NCBI RefSeq assembly: GCF_900169085.1
Contig: NZ_LT821323.1
Span: forward strand, 62,001-126,000
Direction: 5' to 3'
DNA length: 64,000 nucleotides
From: Chlamydia suis
GTDB lineage: Bacteria; Chlamydiota; Chlamydiia; Chlamydiales; Chlamydiaceae
In this document: piece after piece, positions 47,652-58,211 of the stretch
Position numbering within the stretch: position 1 is the stretch's first letter
Layout of the letters: every line of letters begins with the position of its first letter
Position numbers and translations under genes: made by a program
The notes under the pieces: model-generated
What the model was told of the DNA's origin: nothing
The model's input: the letters and a program-made list of their open reading frames with translations, nothing else
Database searches by the model: none

Positions 47652-50342
47652 CTACAATTTTTGTGGGTGATAAATAACCTCATAGCACTGAAGTATGTCG
47701 CCAATTTGTGCTTGTTGGTAATTGTCCAGTAAGATACCGCACTCCATTCCTTTTTTAACCTCTTTGACATCTTCTTTGAGGCGTTTCAAGGAGGAGAGAG
47801 AGCCCTTCCAAAGAACCTCTTTATTTCTAATAATGCGAATCTTCTGATTGCGTACCATGCTTCCTTCTGTAACCAGGCAACCGTAAATAGTTCCCAATTG
47901 GGAAGATTTGAAGGTCGCTTTAATCTCAGCAGCACCCAAGTCTTTCTCTTCTGCTATAGGATCCAAAAGACCTGTCATGATTTCTTTAATAGCGTCTACT
48001 GCGTGATAAATGATATCGAACAGATGAACTTTAACATTTAAGTTTTTAATTAAAGACTCTGCATGACTTTCTACACTTGTATGGAATCCAACAACTACGG
48101 CTTTAGAAGCTGAAGCCAAACGGATATCAGATTCCGAAATATCGCCAACTCCGCTAGATAAAATTTCGACATCGACTTTTTCTGAGCGAATGTTGAGTAT
48201 GGAGTGTGCTAAAGCTTCTATGGAACCTTGAACATCGGCTTTGACAATCAACTTCAAAGTTTTCTTGTTTTGTAACACAGCATCAAAGTTCGGTCGCTTT
48301 TTCTGCAAAGCAGCAGATCTTTGCTGCCCAGCAAGTCGGGCATTAATGATCTCTTTTGCAGCTTTTTCATTTTTAACGACGATAAAGGGATCTCCTGCTT
48401 TAGGAATCGCGGATAAGCCTGTAATGAGCACGGGAGTAGAGGGTGCTGCCGCCTGCAAGAGCTGATTATGCTCATTGTGCATGGTTTTTACTTTCCCGTA
48501 ACAATCGTTAAATACTAAAGCTTCTCCTAGATGAAGCGTTCCGTTTTGAACTAGTACAGTTGCAACCGCTCCCAATCCCTTATGCAGCTCAGATTCAATA
48601 ACAAGTCCGCGAGCTCTAGCAGAAGGATCGGCTTTCAGCTCCAGAACCTCTGCTTGTAATGCTAACATTTCAAGCAAATCTTGCAATCCTTCTCCTGTCT
48701 TAGCAGACGTATTAATGGTTGCAATAGATCCTCCCCAAGCTTCAGGAAGAAGGTTGAGTTCTGCTAACTGACGATAAACTGTTTCAGCATTGAAGTTTGG
48801 TTTGTCGCATTTGTTGATAGCAACAACAATGGTAATATTAGCAGCTTTCGCATGCTCAATAGCTTCCACAGTCTGCTCTTTAATTCCCTCGTCTCCTGCG
48901 ACAACCAATACTACGATATCGCAAACTTCTGCTCCTCGAGCTCGCATGGCAGAAAAAGCCTCGTGACCAGGCGTATCAAGAACAGTAATTTCTCCAACAG
49001 GAGTCGAGCATTTGAAGGCTCCCATATGTTGCGTAATGGCGCCGGCTTCCGAGGCTGCCACATTACTTTGCCGTAAAGCATCGATAAGAGTTGTTTTTCC
49101 ATGGTCTACGTGCCCCATAAAAGCCACAATGGGGGAACGAATGACTAACTTTTGCGGATCCGTTTCGTTAATTTCGTCGCGGACAGTATTTTCTACCAAG
49201 CAAAGTTTTTCTTTCTCAGAAGAATCAATCTCAATAGTACATCCAAACTCTAATCCAATATATTGTACAACGGTTTGGCTATCCAAAATGTCGTTTACAA
49301 CATAGGTCATGCCGTGAATGAAAAGTTTTTGAATAAGCTCCGAAGCTTTTAACTTCATCTCGGCCGCAAGATCTTTGACTGTGATAGGAAGTGCGATCTT
49401 AATGTGAGACGGACATTGTACAACATGTTCTTCAGTTTGTTTTTTCGTTTTATGAACACGTTTTTTTCGCCACTTATCTTCTTCGGAAGAGTCCTCATTT
49501 AACCCATAACGGTCGCGTCCTGTAAAAGCCTTGACATTATCTTCAGATCTTTTAGCGCGATCGCGTTCCGAGCCTCGCTTAGAGTTGTTATTATTATTCG
49601 CAGAGTCTCTTCGATAAGCAGGAGCGGATGAAGTCTGACGAGTACTTGCTCCAGAAGATGATTGCTTATTGCTGTTAGGAGTTGAATCCACAGGAGGACG
49701 CGTTTGCTTAGGCGTTTCTTCTGCGGGCGCCGCATCTCGAGCTTCTTTAGCTGGAGCTTTAAAAGTTTTAGCCAATAGATGATTAATATGTTTCCCTGTA
49801 GGCCCAAATTTGGGTTTGATGGAGACAACACTTTTAGGCTCTGTTCTTGTCCTAATAATGGGGGTTTTTTCGACGCGCTCAGACGGCTCTTTGGCGTGTT
49901 CTTCCTGAGGAACTGTCGCATCTTCCTGCGAAGAAGAAACTTCTGCAGTATCACTACTAGTCTTTTCCTTTTGAGACGAGAGATCGCTATCTGCAGAGCC
50001 TGCCGAAGGAACTATGTCCAAAGTTAAATGCGAAGCATCGCTGGACAGAGCTGCTGGTGCAGTAGGCTCTTCTGTCGCAAATGAAGAGCGATCTTTAGCA
50101 CGAATTCTTCTTGCGGTAGATTCTGTTATGCCTGATTCTGCCTCAGGCGCAGGAATGGACGTGCCAGCAGTTTTTTTTAAGCCCTTTTCTTTGGGTTGAG
50201 CTTTACTTGCTGGAGAATTTTTGGTGTCAGAAGAGCCGGCTTGAGCTAGTTTCTGTTTCAATTTGTCTAAGCCAGCAGCCTTCGTTAACTGTGCATTCTT
50301 AATCTTCAACTTGAGGTTTTTCGTCAACTTTGCCTTCTCCAT
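47652..50342 (-). CDS. infB: Translation initiation factor IF-2
   Basis: IF-2 positions initiator tRNA on the 30S subunit. The 896 residues divide into a long, low-complexity, charged N-terminal part (about 1-300, Ala/Lys/Ser/Glu-rich, probably disordered), the IF2-N domain, then the GTPase with [14 protein letters not shown] (near 400), DTPGHEAF (near 446) and NKCDKP (near 505), followed by domains II, III and IV. The ATG start is inside the nusA end (44-base overlap), which couples the two. The start context [16 protein letters not shown] is the usual chlamydial one. Confidence 0.96.
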   Translation of the reverse strand: MEKAKLTKNLKLKIKNAQLTKAAGLDKLKQKLAQAGSSDTKNSPASKAQPKEKGLKKTAGTSIPAPEAESGITESTARRIRAKDRSSFATEEPTAPAALSSDASHLTLDIVPSAGSADSDLSSQKEKTSSDTAEVSSSQEDATVPQEEHAKEPSERVEKTPIIRTRTEPKSVVSIKPKFGPTGKHINHLLAKTFKAPAKEARDAAPAEETPKQTRPPVDSTPNSNKQSSSGASTRQTSSAPAYRRDSANNNNNSKRGSERDRAKRSEDNVKAFTGRDRYGLNEDSSEEDKWRKKRVHKTKKQTEEHVVQCPSHIKIALPITVKDLAAEMKLKASELIQKLFIHGMTYVVNDILDSQTVVQYIGLEFGCTIEIDSSEKEKLCLVENTVRDEINETDPQKLVIRSPIVAFMGHVDHGKTTLIDALRQSNVAASEAGAITQHMGAFKCSTPVGEITVLDTPGHEAFSAMRARGAEVCDIVVLVVAGDEGIKEQTVEAIEHAKAANITIVVAINKCDKPNFNAETVYRQLAELNLLPEAWGGSIATINTSAKTGEGLQDLLEMLALQAEVLELKADPSARARGLVIESELHKGLGAVATVLVQNGTLHLGEALVFNDCYGKVKTMHNEHNQLLQAAAPSTPVLITGLSAIPKAGDPFIVVKNEKAAKEIINARLAGQQRSAALQKKRPNFDAVLQNKKTLKLIVKADVQGSIEALAHSILNIRSEKVDVEILSSGVGDISESDIRLASASKAVVVGFHTSVESHAESLIKNLNVKVHLFDIIYHAVDAIKEIMTGLLDPIAEEKDLGAAEIKATFKSSQLGTIYGCLVTEGSMVRNQKIRIIRNKEVLWKGSLSSLKRLKEDVKEVKKGMECGILLDNYQQAQIGDILQCYEVIYHPQKL

Positions 50343-51603
50343 ATTTGCTGACCTGTTCTAGGATCTTATAGGCTAGCTCTAAACTAATTCCTGGAACAGA
50401 AGCCAATTCGCTAGCGCTAGCCAGCAATATTTTCCTAATCGTGTCGTATCCTGCGTGCTCTAAGTTTTGCACTACCAACGTATTAATTCCTTCGACTTCC
50501 AACGGCTGATCCAATCGAGGATCTTCGAACTCGGCTAACTGCAAGCGTTGAATTTCCAACAACTTGTTGTATTCACTCATTCTTTGGACTTCGAGTTCAT
50601 AGCCTAAAATTTGACTGATTAGGCGAGCGTTGATACCTCGTTTACCAATAACAGTTGCATAATCCGAGTCTTGGACAATAATAGCGATAACTTTATCGTC
50701 TTCTAAAATAGCAATTTTTTGAATCTCTACAGGATAGAGCAAATTTTGTAACAATTCTGTCGACACAGGGGAATAATTTACAACGTCTATTTTCTCGTCA
50801 TTCAATTCCCGAATGATGTTTTTAATGCGAGAGCCACGCATTCCTACGAAAGCTCCAACAGCGTCAGTTTGAGGGTCAGAAGAGCGCACAGCCATTTTTG
50901 TACGATACCCGGCTTCTCTTGCAATTTTTACAATTTCAACAGACCCTTCCTCTAGTTCAGGCACCTCTTGCATGAATAACTGTCTTACAAACTCTGGGTG
51001 ACTTCTACTGAGAATTACTTCTGCTCCGCCGTTTTCAGATTCTTGTACCTCGTAAAGAAGTGCGTAAATCTTATCACCAACTTTATGTTTTTCTGTTTTA
51101 GGGTAAAAGCGAGCGGGCAACAACCCTTCGACTTTCCCCAAATCGACCACTAGATTTGCTCCTCGAGCGAAACTTTTAACTACTCCCGAAATAATTTCAT
51201 TTTTTCGATGACGATACTCTTCGTAAATCACGTCGCGCTCAGCATGACGAAGCTTCTGCCCAATGATTTGACGTGCTGCATGAGCAGCAATCCTTCCAAA
51301 TTGATCAGAGACAAAAGGAACATCCATATACTGCCCAATTTGGCAGTCTGGATCATATTCACGAGCCTTATCTAGGGGAATTTCCTTACTTGGATTTTGG
51401 CATTTTTCAACGATCTGTTTTTCGCAAAAAACTTCTATATCACCAGTGCGGGGATTGATACTTACGGACACATTCGCGTCGTCTCTAAGAGTCTTTTTCG
51501 CAGCAATTTTCAGAGCGGATTCAATAGCAGCTACTATTGTAGAGCGTTGAATACCTTTCTCTCTTTCCATGTAGTCAAAAATAGCCACAAGATCCTTGTT
51601 CAT
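50299..51603 (-). CDS. nusA: Transcription termination/antitermination factor NusA
   Basis: NusA binds RNA polymerase and nascent RNA to modulate pausing and termination. The 434-residue protein has the N-terminal polymerase-binding domain (about 1-120), an S1 domain (about 130-200, NEIISGVVKSFARGANLVVDLG), two KH domains (about 230-345, VGAFVGMRGSRIKNIIREL and VIGKRGINARLISQILG) and one short C-terminal helix-hairpin region (about 375-425). It is shorter than E. coli NusA (495), lacking most of the second acidic repeat. Overlap with infB follows the classic operon. Confidence 0.95.
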   Translation of the reverse strand: MNKDLVAIFDYMEREKGIQRSTIVAAIESALKIAAKKTLRDDANVSVSINPRTGDIEVFCEKQIVEKCQNPSKEIPLDKAREYDPDCQIGQYMDVPFVSDQFGRIAAHAARQIIGQKLRHAERDVIYEEYRHRKNEIISGVVKSFARGANLVVDLGKVEGLLPARFYPKTEKHKVGDKIYALLYEVQESENGGAEVILSRSHPEFVRQLFMQEVPELEEGSVEIVKIAREAGYRTKMAVRSSDPQTDAVGAFVGMRGSRIKNIIRELNDEKIDVVNYSPVSTELLQNLLYPVEIQKIAILEDDKVIAIIVQDSDYATVIGKRGINARLISQILGYELEVQRMSEYNKLLEIQRLQLAEFEDPRLDQPLEVEGINTLVVQNLEHAGYDTIRKILLASASELASVPGISLELAYKILEQVSKYGEGKVDEKPQVED

Positions 51604-51728
51604 TAATACTCCTCTTATGGGTAAGGGAAAAAAAGCAAAAAAAATAATGCTAATAATGGAGCAGAGCTATTAACAGCTCTGCTCTTGCGTTAGCTCTTCG
51701 ATAACGAAAGCTTCTTTTAGAAAAAAGA

Positions 51729-53438
51729 TTAGTCTCTGTCAGAAGACGTCTCTTCCTCATCTTGACCAGCCTGTCCACCATGAGCAAGGAATTCTTTAAT
51801 GGAAAGAGAAACTTTCTTGTGATCAGGGTCTAGTTTAATGACCTTAGCAGAAACCTTGTCTCCAATGGAGAGGATGTCTTCAATTTTAGAAAAAGGTTTT
51901 TCAGAAAGCTCTGACACATGAATCAGTCCTTCAATGCCATTTTGCAGTTCAACGAAAGCACCGAAAGCTGTAATTTTGGTTACAACGCCAGAGATATCAC
52001 TTCCAACAGGGAACATAGCTTCAATTTCGTCCCATGGATTAGGAGTCAATTGTTTTACCCCTAAAGTAATTTTTTTGCTTTCTTTGTCTACCGACAGAAT
52101 AACTGCTTCAACGGTGTTTCCTTTTTTGAAGAGTTCTGAAGGATGCGAAACTTTTTTGATCCAGCTCATATCGGAAATGTGAATTAGTCCTTCAATACCA
52201 GGCTCTAACTCAACGAAAGCTCCGTAATTCGTTAGATTTTTAATTTCAGCTGTTACGCGTAAGCCAATAGGGTATTTTTCTTCAATGTTATCCCAAGGAT
52301 TATGTTCTGTTTGTTTTAAGCCAAGAGATATTTTTCCTTCATCTTTTTGAATGGAGAGAACAACGACCTCAACTTCGTCGCCTTTGTTCACCACTTCGTT
52401 AGGATCTACAATGTTTTTAACCCAAGACATTTCGGAAACGTGAATAAGGCCTTCGATACCTTCTTCAATTTCAATAAATGCTCCATAAGGAAGTAGTTTG
52501 ACAATTTTTCCTCGAACACGTTTTCCTGGAGGATATTTTTTCTCAATGTCTTCCCAAGGATTGTGTTCTTTTTGCTTCAGGCCAAGCGCTACACGACCTT
52601 TTTCTTTATCTACGCTAAGAATGATCACTTCCAGCTCTTGGTTGAGTTCAACCATTTCAGAAGGGTGTCGAATGCGTTTCCATGTCATGTCTGTAATGTG
52701 TAGCAAACCATCGATTCCATCGAGGTCTAAGAAAACTCCGAAATCGGTAATGTTCTTGACAATACCTTTACGACGTTCTCCGATTGTGATCTGCTCGATA
52801 AGCTCTGCTTTCTTAGAAATGCGTTCAGCTTCTAGAAGCTCTCTTCTAGATACAACAACATTTCTGCGATCCACATTGATTTTGAGAATTTTGAACTCGC
52901 AGACTTTTCCTACGTAATCATCCAAGTTTTTAATTTTTTTGTTGTCGATTTGGGATCCTGGAAGGAAGGCTTCCATACCAATATCGACAATTAAACCACC
53001 CTTGACTTTTCGAGTGATTTGTCCTTTGACGATAGATCCTTCTTCACAATGCGCCAGAATATATTCCCATTGACGTTGTCTCGTGGCTTTTTCTCGGGAT
53101 AAAACAACTTTCCCTTCGTCGTCTTCAGTTTGATCCAAATAAACTTCAACTTCAGCCCCAACGGTCAGGCCCTCTGAAGAGTCGATAAATTCTGACATTG
53201 GAATGACCCCTTCAGACTTTAAGCCAACATCAACAACAACAAAGTCTTTGCTTATGTCGACAACTGTACCTTTTAGGATCGCACCAGGCTGTACTTCGCT
53301 AGTAGGTTCTTCTTCCGTCGCGGTGAAGCCATGCATCGCGTAAAGAAGGTCTTTAAATTGTTTTACGTCTTCTGGCAAGCAAGCTATCGTATCGAGATTC
53401 TTTTTTGCTCCCCAAGTATAATCCGCTTGATTTGGCAT
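51729..53438 (-). CDS. rpsA: 30S ribosomal protein S1
   Basis: S1 binds mRNA and helps initiation on structured leaders. The 569-residue protein contains six S1 repeats (about 45-115, 130-200, 215-290, 300-375, 388-465, 475-550). Repeats three to five share a nearly repeated linker pattern ([57 protein letters not shown]), so this part arose by internal duplication. The acidic C terminus ([12 protein letters not shown]) is short. It is the same direction as nusA but has a 125-base gap, so probably its own promoter. Confidence 0.96.
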   Translation of the reverse strand: MPNQADYTWGAKKNLDTIACLPEDVKQFKDLLYAMHGFTATEEEPTSEVQPGAILKGTVVDISKDFVVVDVGLKSEGVIPMSEFIDSSEGLTVGAEVEVYLDQTEDDEGKVVLSREKATRQRQWEYILAHCEEGSIVKGQITRKVKGGLIVDIGMEAFLPGSQIDNKKIKNLDDYVGKVCEFKILKINVDRRNVVVSRRELLEAERISKKAELIEQITIGERRKGIVKNITDFGVFLDLDGIDGLLHITDMTWKRIRHPSEMVELNQELEVIILSVDKEKGRVALGLKQKEHNPWEDIEKKYPPGKRVRGKIVKLLPYGAFIEIEEGIEGLIHVSEMSWVKNIVDPNEVVNKGDEVEVVVLSIQKDEGKISLGLKQTEHNPWDNIEEKYPIGLRVTAEIKNLTNYGAFVELEPGIEGLIHISDMSWIKKVSHPSELFKKGNTVEAVILSVDKESKKITLGVKQLTPNPWDEIEAMFPVGSDISGVVTKITAFGAFVELQNGIEGLIHVSELSEKPFSKIEDILSIGDKVSAKVIKLDPDHKKVSLSIKEFLAHGGQAGQDEEETSSDRD

Positions 53439-53797
53439 TTAATGATGTTCTCCTAAAAACTACAAAGTCAAAAAGAACAGTGTAAATATTCACCTTAAAA
53501 AAGGCAAGATCTCCCTTGCTCTAGAAGTAATAAATTGTTCTAAAAAACTTGTGAGTTTTTTTCGCGTTTTTTGTTTTAGATTTTTTTGAGAAGAAAACCA
53601 CAAATAAATATTTTGTTAGCAAGTTCTTTTCTAAAAAATGACGTTCGGCTGTCTTAGGATATAGGGGATGAATGTCATTTGCGTAAAAAGTTGGGTCGGC
53701 TATAGTTCCTTTTTTTTGTAAATCAAGAAGAATGACTTTTTCCTGTATATTCGTCGCTTTTTTCAGCCTTATCTTAAGTTTATAATCAGGAGTTTCC
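53439..53797. other. Divergent rpsA/trxB intergenic region
   Basis: This 359-base stretch separates rpsA (minus) and trxB (plus) and must hold both promoters. It is AT-rich with several homopolymer runs. A 92-codon frame on the minus strand (53521-53799) reads through most of it, but it is low in complexity, Lys-rich and overlaps the trxB start, so I treat it as non-coding. TATAAT lies at 53780-53785, too close to the trxB ATG to be certain as a -10. Confidence 0.5.
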
Positions 53798-54739
53798 ATG
53801 ACACATGTAAAATTAGCTATTATAGGCTCTGGTCCTGCTGGTTACACAGCTGCTATTTATGCTTCCAGAGCTCTTTTGACCCCAGTACTATTTGAGGGAT
53901 TCTTCTCGGGTGTTGCCGGAGGCCAGCTAATGACTACGACCGAGGTGGAAAATTTTCCAGGTTTCCCTGAAGGGGTATTGGGTCAGCAGTTAATGGATCG
54001 TATGAAAGCGCAAGCACTGCGTTTTGGTACGCAGGTGCTCGCCAAAGACATTACCTCCGTCGATTTTAGCGTCAAACCTTTTGTCTTGAAATCAGGAGAA
54101 GACATTTTTACATGTGATGCGTGTATTATAGCTACGGGGGCATCAGCCAAGCGCTTATCTATTCCTGGCGCAGGAGACAATGAATTTTGGCAAAAAGGAG
54201 TTACTGCGTGTGCTGTTTGCGATGGAGCTTCTCCCATTTTCCGAGATAAAGATTTATTTGTTGTGGGGGGAGGGGACTCTGCTTTAGAAGAGGCGTTGTT
54301 TTTGACGCGTTATGGCAAACGTGTGTTTGTTGTACATAGAAGAGATGCTTTACGAGCTTCAAAGGCCATGGTAAATAAAGCGCAGGCTAATGAAAAAATC
54401 TTTTTCCTTTGGAATAGCGAGGTGGTAAAAATATCGGGAGATTCTGTGGTGCGGTCCATCGATATTTTCAATAACGTCGCAAAGACTACGACGACAATGG
54501 AAGCTGCTGGAGTTTTCTTCGCTATCGGGCATCAGCCTAATACTGCATTTTTAGGGGGACAGGTGGCCTTAGATGAAAATGGGTATATTATTACAGAAAA
54601 AGGAAGCTCTCGGACATCGGTCCCAGGGGTTTTTGCTGCAGGAGATGTTCAAGATAAGTATTACAGACAAGCGATCACTTCTGCGGGCAGCGGGTGTATG
54701 GCGGCGTTAGATGCAGAAAGATTTTTAGATAATGAATAG
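53798..54739 (+). CDS. trxB: Thioredoxin reductase
   Basis: TrxB reduces thioredoxin with NADPH through FAD and a redox-active disulfide. The 313-residue protein has the FAD fingerprint [16 protein letters not shown] (near 10), the redox motif CAVC in TACAVCDGA (near 138), the NADPH site [15 protein letters not shown] (near 155) and the C-terminal FAD motif [15 protein letters not shown] (near 275). Its ATG is preceded by AGGAG. acpS follows after two bases. Confidence 0.97.
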   Translation: MTHVKLAIIGSGPAGYTAAIYASRALLTPVLFEGFFSGVAGGQLMTTTEVENFPGFPEGVLGQQLMDRMKAQALRFGTQVLAKDITSVDFSVKPFVLKSGEDIFTCDACIIATGASAKRLSIPGAGDNEFWQKGVTACAVCDGASPIFRDKDLFVVGGGDSALEEALFLTRYGKRVFVVHRRDALRASKAMVNKAQANEKIFFLWNSEVVKISGDSVVRSIDIFNNVAKTTTTMEAAGVFFAIGHQPNTAFLGGQVALDENGYIITEKGSSRTSVPGVFAAGDVQDKYYRQAITSAGSGCMAALDAERFLDNE

Positions 54740-54741
54740 CT

Positions 54742-55101
54742 ATGTTTGGAATTGGGACTGACATTGTAGAGATTGATAGAATTCGTAGAATCCATCAGAC
54801 TCATGGAGAGCGGTTTTTACAGAAGATTTTCACAACAGTAGAGAGAGAGTACTGTTTTTCTAAGTCAAATCCCTATGCTTCTTTGGCAGCACGTTTTGCT
54901 GCTAAAGAAGCGGTAGCCAAAGCTTTGGGCACGGGGATAGGCCAATCTTTAAAGTGGAAAGAAATCGAAATACATAGAGAGGCTCGCCATCCCCAAGTCG
55001 TCGTTCCTAATTCCTTATTAAGCTCCTTGGGGGTGAAACGTATCTTTCTTTCCATAAGCCATTGTCGAAAATACGCTACAGCGGTAGCTGTTGCTGAGTA
55101 A
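54742..55101 (+). CDS. acpS: Holo-[acyl-carrier-protein] synthase
   Basis: AcpS attaches phosphopantetheine to the acyl carrier protein. The 119-residue protein starts FGIGTDIVEIDRI, the Mg2+ site motif of the family (Asp 7 region), and contains the second motif RFAAKEAVAKALG (near 50). Its length is standard. It follows trxB by two bases and abuts the convergent gene at 55102. Confidence 0.95.
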   Translation: MFGIGTDIVEIDRIRRIHQTHGERFLQKIFTTVEREYCFSKSNPYASLAARFAAKEAVAKALGTGIGQSLKWKEIEIHREARHPQVVVPNSLLSSLGVKRIFLSISHCRKYATAVAVAE

Positions 55102-55551
55102 TCAGTAGTAAATAGAATATTTGGCTTTGAGTTTCTTAAGAAGTTTCCAATGAACAAGACTTGCTTTGAAAAGAGCGTAGCTAACAGAGGAGCACATAAG
55201 AAATGATAATATGGGAAGGGTTGTCGAGCGATGTAATGTAGAAGAGATCACTGACATACCCAAGACCACAAACATACGCTTCGATAAAAAGGATTTTTTA
55301 ATAAATGTTTGAGGAGAGATTTCTTTGATAAGAAGTCGGGCATCTAGCTCATGTTGTTTATTTACGCTTTTCTTTAAAAGTAAATGATATTTAACAGAGG
55401 CTATTACCCAGGCTACAGCAAATAGCTGCGCAGCTAAGATGAGAGGAAACCGATAGTGTAAGGCAAGATACAGAGCTTTTGCGAGTAATTTGGCCCCAGA
55501 ATACAGCCAAATGGCTAGAGGGAGGCAGGCAACGCCAAACCTTGCGATCAT
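55102..55551 (-). CDS. mrcA: Inclusion membrane protein of the CT101 (MrcA) type
   Basis: The 149-residue protein corresponds to CT101, which in C. trachomatis is MrcA, an Inc protein reported to interact with the host inositol trisphosphate receptor ITPR3 and to regulate extrusion. The N-terminal half shows a bilobed hydrophobic hairpin (about 5-24 and 33-53) typical of Inc proteins. A basic stretch follows (KYHLLLKKSVNKQHE), then a second hydrophobic region (about 92-128). The tail is basic. It converges with acpS without gap. The identification rests on position and topology, not on residue-level comparison. Confidence 0.75.
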   Translation of the reverse strand: MIARFGVACLPLAIWLYSGAKLLAKALYLALHYRFPLILAAQLFAVAWVIASVKYHLLLKKSVNKQHELDARLLIKEISPQTFIKKSFLSKRMFVVLGMSVISSTLHRSTTLPILSFLMCSSVSYALFKASLVHWKLLKKLKAKYSIYY

Positions 55552-55690
55552 CTAAGCTCCTCCAAAAACTTTTTAGAAAAGTGAGTATGCCAAAGCCTAT
55601 GGATTAGAACAAGCGCTCTTGATTAATAAACTATAGCTTCGTAGGATGAGGAACACATCTTGATTGGGATCCTTAGAGGAAGAAGGTTTT

Positions 55691-56152
55691 ATGTTGCGCT
55701 TGTTTCCACACAACCAATTTTTTTTAGAAGAAGATTCTTCTTCAGCAAGTATCCCGCAAGAGCTCTTTTTTGTTAACGAGGCTTTTTCCGATTCTATGCG
55801 CTGGGAAGTAGGAAAGATGCTTGGCTCTTTGATTCTATTGTTAGGGATATTTGGAGTTGGGTGTTGGTTATTTCGGCGTTTTTTGCGTTCGCGAGGGCAT
55901 GTTCCGAGCATCCATTCATCGATTAAGGTTTTAGATCGTCGTGTTCTAGCGTCAAAAACTTCTATCTATGTGATCAAGGTTGCAAATAAAACCTTAGTGA
56001 TTGCGGAGAGGGGAGATCATGTGACTTTATTGTCCGAATTTCCTCCCAATACAGACCTGAATACCCTATTGCAGCAAGACCAGAAAAAGACTCCATCTCC
56101 TAGGGGAGAGATATTGTCTGGTTTCTTAAAGCAATTTAAAGATAAAAAATAA
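55691..56152 (+). CDS. FliO-like membrane protein (CT102 type)
   Basis: Starting at ATG 55691, with GAGGAAGAAGG upstream, the protein has 153 residues. One hydrophobic segment (about 42-60) is followed by a basic stretch RRFLRSRGHV and a small domain whose pattern IKVLDRRVLASKTSIYVIKVANKTLVIAERGDHVTLLSEF (read in parts, about 76-116) matches FliO, the single-pass assembly factor of flagellar export gates. Most annotations leave CT102 unnamed. With flhA and sigma-28 in this window, a FliO-like subunit fits a remnant flagellar-type export apparatus. Function is inferred. Confidence 0.7.
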   Translation: MLRLFPHNQFFLEEDSSSASIPQELFFVNEAFSDSMRWEVGKMLGSLILLLGIFGVGCWLFRRFLRSRGHVPSIHSSIKVLDRRVLASKTSIYVIKVANKTLVIAERGDHVTLLSEFPPNTDLNTLLQQDQKKTPSPRGEILSGFLKQFKDKK

Positions 56153-56178
56153 AGAGAGGGCAAAAAGAGAGCTTCTTT

Positions 56179-57075
56179 ATGAGTTTAGATAAGTTGTTAG
56201 TTACGGATATTGATGGAACTATTACGCATCATCCGCACCAACTCGATGACCGAGTTATAGAGGCTTTGCATCAATATCATGACGCTGGGTGGTCATTATT
56301 TTTTCTAACAGGAAGATATTTTTCTTACGCATATCCTCTTTTCAACAAAATTTCTGTTCCTTTTTTACTAGGCAGCCAGAACGGAGCTTCCGTATGGTCG
56401 TCTACGAAAAAAGAGTTTTTTTATTTTCGCAATATGCCTCGAGATTTTCTTGAGGTTTTAGAAAAACATTTTGATGGGCTAGATCTTGTTGTGTGTATAG
56501 AATCTGGGGCTTCCAATCGTGATACGTATTTTAGATTGGAATTAGGACAAGAAACTCGGGAGCTCACAAAAATTCTTGATGCAGTTTATTTCCCTTCATC
56601 AGAGGCTGCGGAAATACTGATTAATGTCCAGGAACGTCTATCAGAAGAATTTACTTACGAAAATTTTGCTGTTGCTAAATTTTTTGGAAGACGCTCAGAA
56701 GTGAGAAAAATGATGGAAAGGTTTGCCGAAGCTCCAGAGGTTTCGTCGCGGGTAACGATGAACTATATGCGTTGGCCTTTCGATTTTAATTATGCCGTTC
56801 TGCTGCTTACTGCAAAGGATGTTTCTAAAGGATTTGCTGTAGATCAGGTGGTTCGTTCTCTTTATAAGGGAAATAAGCCGTTCATCATGACCTCAGGAGA
56901 TGATGCTAACGATATAGACCTATTGTCTCGAGGTGATTTTAAAATTGTCATGCAGACTGCTCCAGATGAGATGCATGGTTTGGCAGATTTTTTAGCTCCC
57001 CCGGCAAAAGATCTCGGTATTCTTTCTGCCTGGGAAGCTGGTGAGCTGCGTTATCAGCAGCTTTTTAATTCTTAG
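56179..57075 (+). CDS. HAD-superfamily hydrolase (Cof/sucrose-phosphatase-like)
   Basis: This 298-residue HAD phosphatase-like protein has motif [10 protein letters not shown] (near 9), motif II region FLTGRYF (near 40), a cap domain in the middle and the closing motif [12 protein letters not shown] (near 236). The architecture is that of Cof-type and sucrose-6-phosphatase-like sugar phosphatases, so a phosphorylated sugar or cofactor is the likely substrate. It is 26 bases after the FliO-like gene and overlaps fabI by 11 bases at the 3' ends. It corresponds to CT103. Confidence 0.9.
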   Translation: MSLDKLLVTDIDGTITHHPHQLDDRVIEALHQYHDAGWSLFFLTGRYFSYAYPLFNKISVPFLLGSQNGASVWSSTKKEFFYFRNMPRDFLEVLEKHFDGLDLVVCIESGASNRDTYFRLELGQETRELTKILDAVYFPSSEAAEILINVQERLSEEFTYENFAVAKFFGRRSEVRKMMERFAEAPEVSSRVTMNYMRWPFDFNYAVLLLTAKDVSKGFAVDQVVRSLYKGNKPFIMTSGDDANDIDLLSRGDFKIVMQTAPDEMHGLADFLAPPAKDLGILSAWEAGELRYQQLFNS

Positions 57076-57961
57076 GCAGCATTTCTGGCCCTATGCCCAT
57101 AATATTCGCTCCGTGGTCTACGTATAGGGTCTCTCCCGTAATGGCTTTGGCCAAAGGAGAGACCAAGAAGGCTGCTGCCGCACCTACTTGTTCTGCTTCC
57201 ATCGGGGATGGCAACGGCGCCCAATCTAGATAGTAATCGACCATTCGTTCTATAAAGCCAATGGCTTTCCCTGCCCGGCTAGCTAATGGCCCTGCTGAAA
57301 TCGTGTTCACACGGACCCCCCAGCGTCTACCGGCTTCCCACGCCAAAACTTTCGTATCACTTTCCAAAGCTGCCTTGGCCGCACTCATTCCTCCTCCATA
57401 TCCAGGAACGGCACGCATAGAGGCTAGGTAGGTCAAAGAGATGGTGCTAGCGCCTTCATTCATAAAGGGACCAAAGTGGGAAAGAAGGCTAATAAAAGAG
57501 TAGCTGGAAGTGCTTAAAGCGGAAAGATAGCCTTTTCGCGACGTATCAAGTAAAGGTTTAGCAATTTCGGGGCTGTTAGCCAGAGAATGAACAAGGATAT
57601 CAATATGGCCGAAATCTTTCTTTACTTGTTCCGCTACTTCGGAAACGGTATAACCCGATAGGTCCTTGTAGCGCTTATTCTCTAAAATATCTTGAGGGAC
57701 ATCTTCTGGGGTGTCGAAACTCGCGTCCATTGGATAAATTTTGGCTAAGGTAAGCAGCTCTCCGTTCGACAATTTACGAGACTCATTGAATTTCCCGAGA
57801 TCCCAAGACTGGGAGAAAATTTTGTAGATAGGAACCCAGGTTCCCACGAGGATGGTTGCGCCAGCTTCTGCTAACATTTTGGCAATGCCCCAGCCATACC
57901 CGTTGTCATCTCCTACACCGGCTATGAAAGCAATTTTTCCTGTTAAGTCGATCTTCAACAT
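57065..57961 (-). CDS. fabI: Enoyl-[acyl-carrier-protein] reductase, plant-type FabI
   Basis: FabI performs the last reduction of fatty-acid elongation with NADH. The 298-residue protein is longer than E. coli FabI (262) and carries the catalytic motif [16 protein letters not shown], with Tyr and Lys eight residues apart, as in plant chloroplast reductases. It has the same [18 protein letters not shown] stretch. The NAD fingerprint is [20 protein letters not shown] (near 8). The extended loop before residue 70 also fits the plant form. It stands alone and converges with the HAD gene. Confidence 0.96.
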   Translation of the reverse strand: MLKIDLTGKIAFIAGVGDDNGYGWGIAKMLAEAGATILVGTWVPIYKIFSQSWDLGKFNESRKLSNGELLTLAKIYPMDASFDTPEDVPQDILENKRYKDLSGYTVSEVAEQVKKDFGHIDILVHSLANSPEIAKPLLDTSRKGYLSALSTSSYSFISLLSHFGPFMNEGASTISLTYLASMRAVPGYGGGMSAAKAALESDTKVLAWEAGRRWGVRVNTISAGPLASRAGKAIGFIERMVDYYLDWAPLPSPMEAEQVGAAAAFLVSPLAKAITGETLYVDHGANIMGIGPEMLPKN

Positions 57962-58081
57962 GAGCTAACCCCATTTAGTCTTATTGAAAGAGGAGAGTAG
58001 CAGATTCCCTATTATTGAGAAATGGAGACAAAAACGTCTGTTGGCTCGATCAAACGAGCAGATAAAATTTTATAGAAAAAT

Positions 58082-58141
58082 AAAACTTAATTTTTATTCA
58101 AAAAACCTCTTTTTGAATAAAAATAATAAAAACTTAATTTT
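58082..58141. promoter_or_regulatory. Direct repeats flanking a perfect 14-bp palindrome upstream of the first cteG paralog
   Basis: TTTTTATTCAAAAA (58091-58104) and TTTTTGAATAAAAA (58110-58123) form a perfect 14-bp inverted repeat with a 5-base centre. On either side sits the same 13-base sequence AAAACTTAATTTT (58082-58094 and 58129-58141). The array ends 70 bases before the cteG start, where a promoter or operator is expected. No known chlamydial regulator site is recognised in it. Confidence 0.55.
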
Positions 58142-58211
58142 CAAAGTGTAAAAAAACAGATGCTAGATGTAGAATTCTGGTTAAAAATTTTAAAATCCGG
58201 GAGTTAAAGGT

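Noticed and set aside
53521-53799. A 92-codon minus-strand frame upstream of rpsA
   Set aside because: It overlaps the trxB start codon, is Lys/Phe-rich low-complexity sequence in AT-rich intergenic DNA, and has no recognisable motif or ribosome site.
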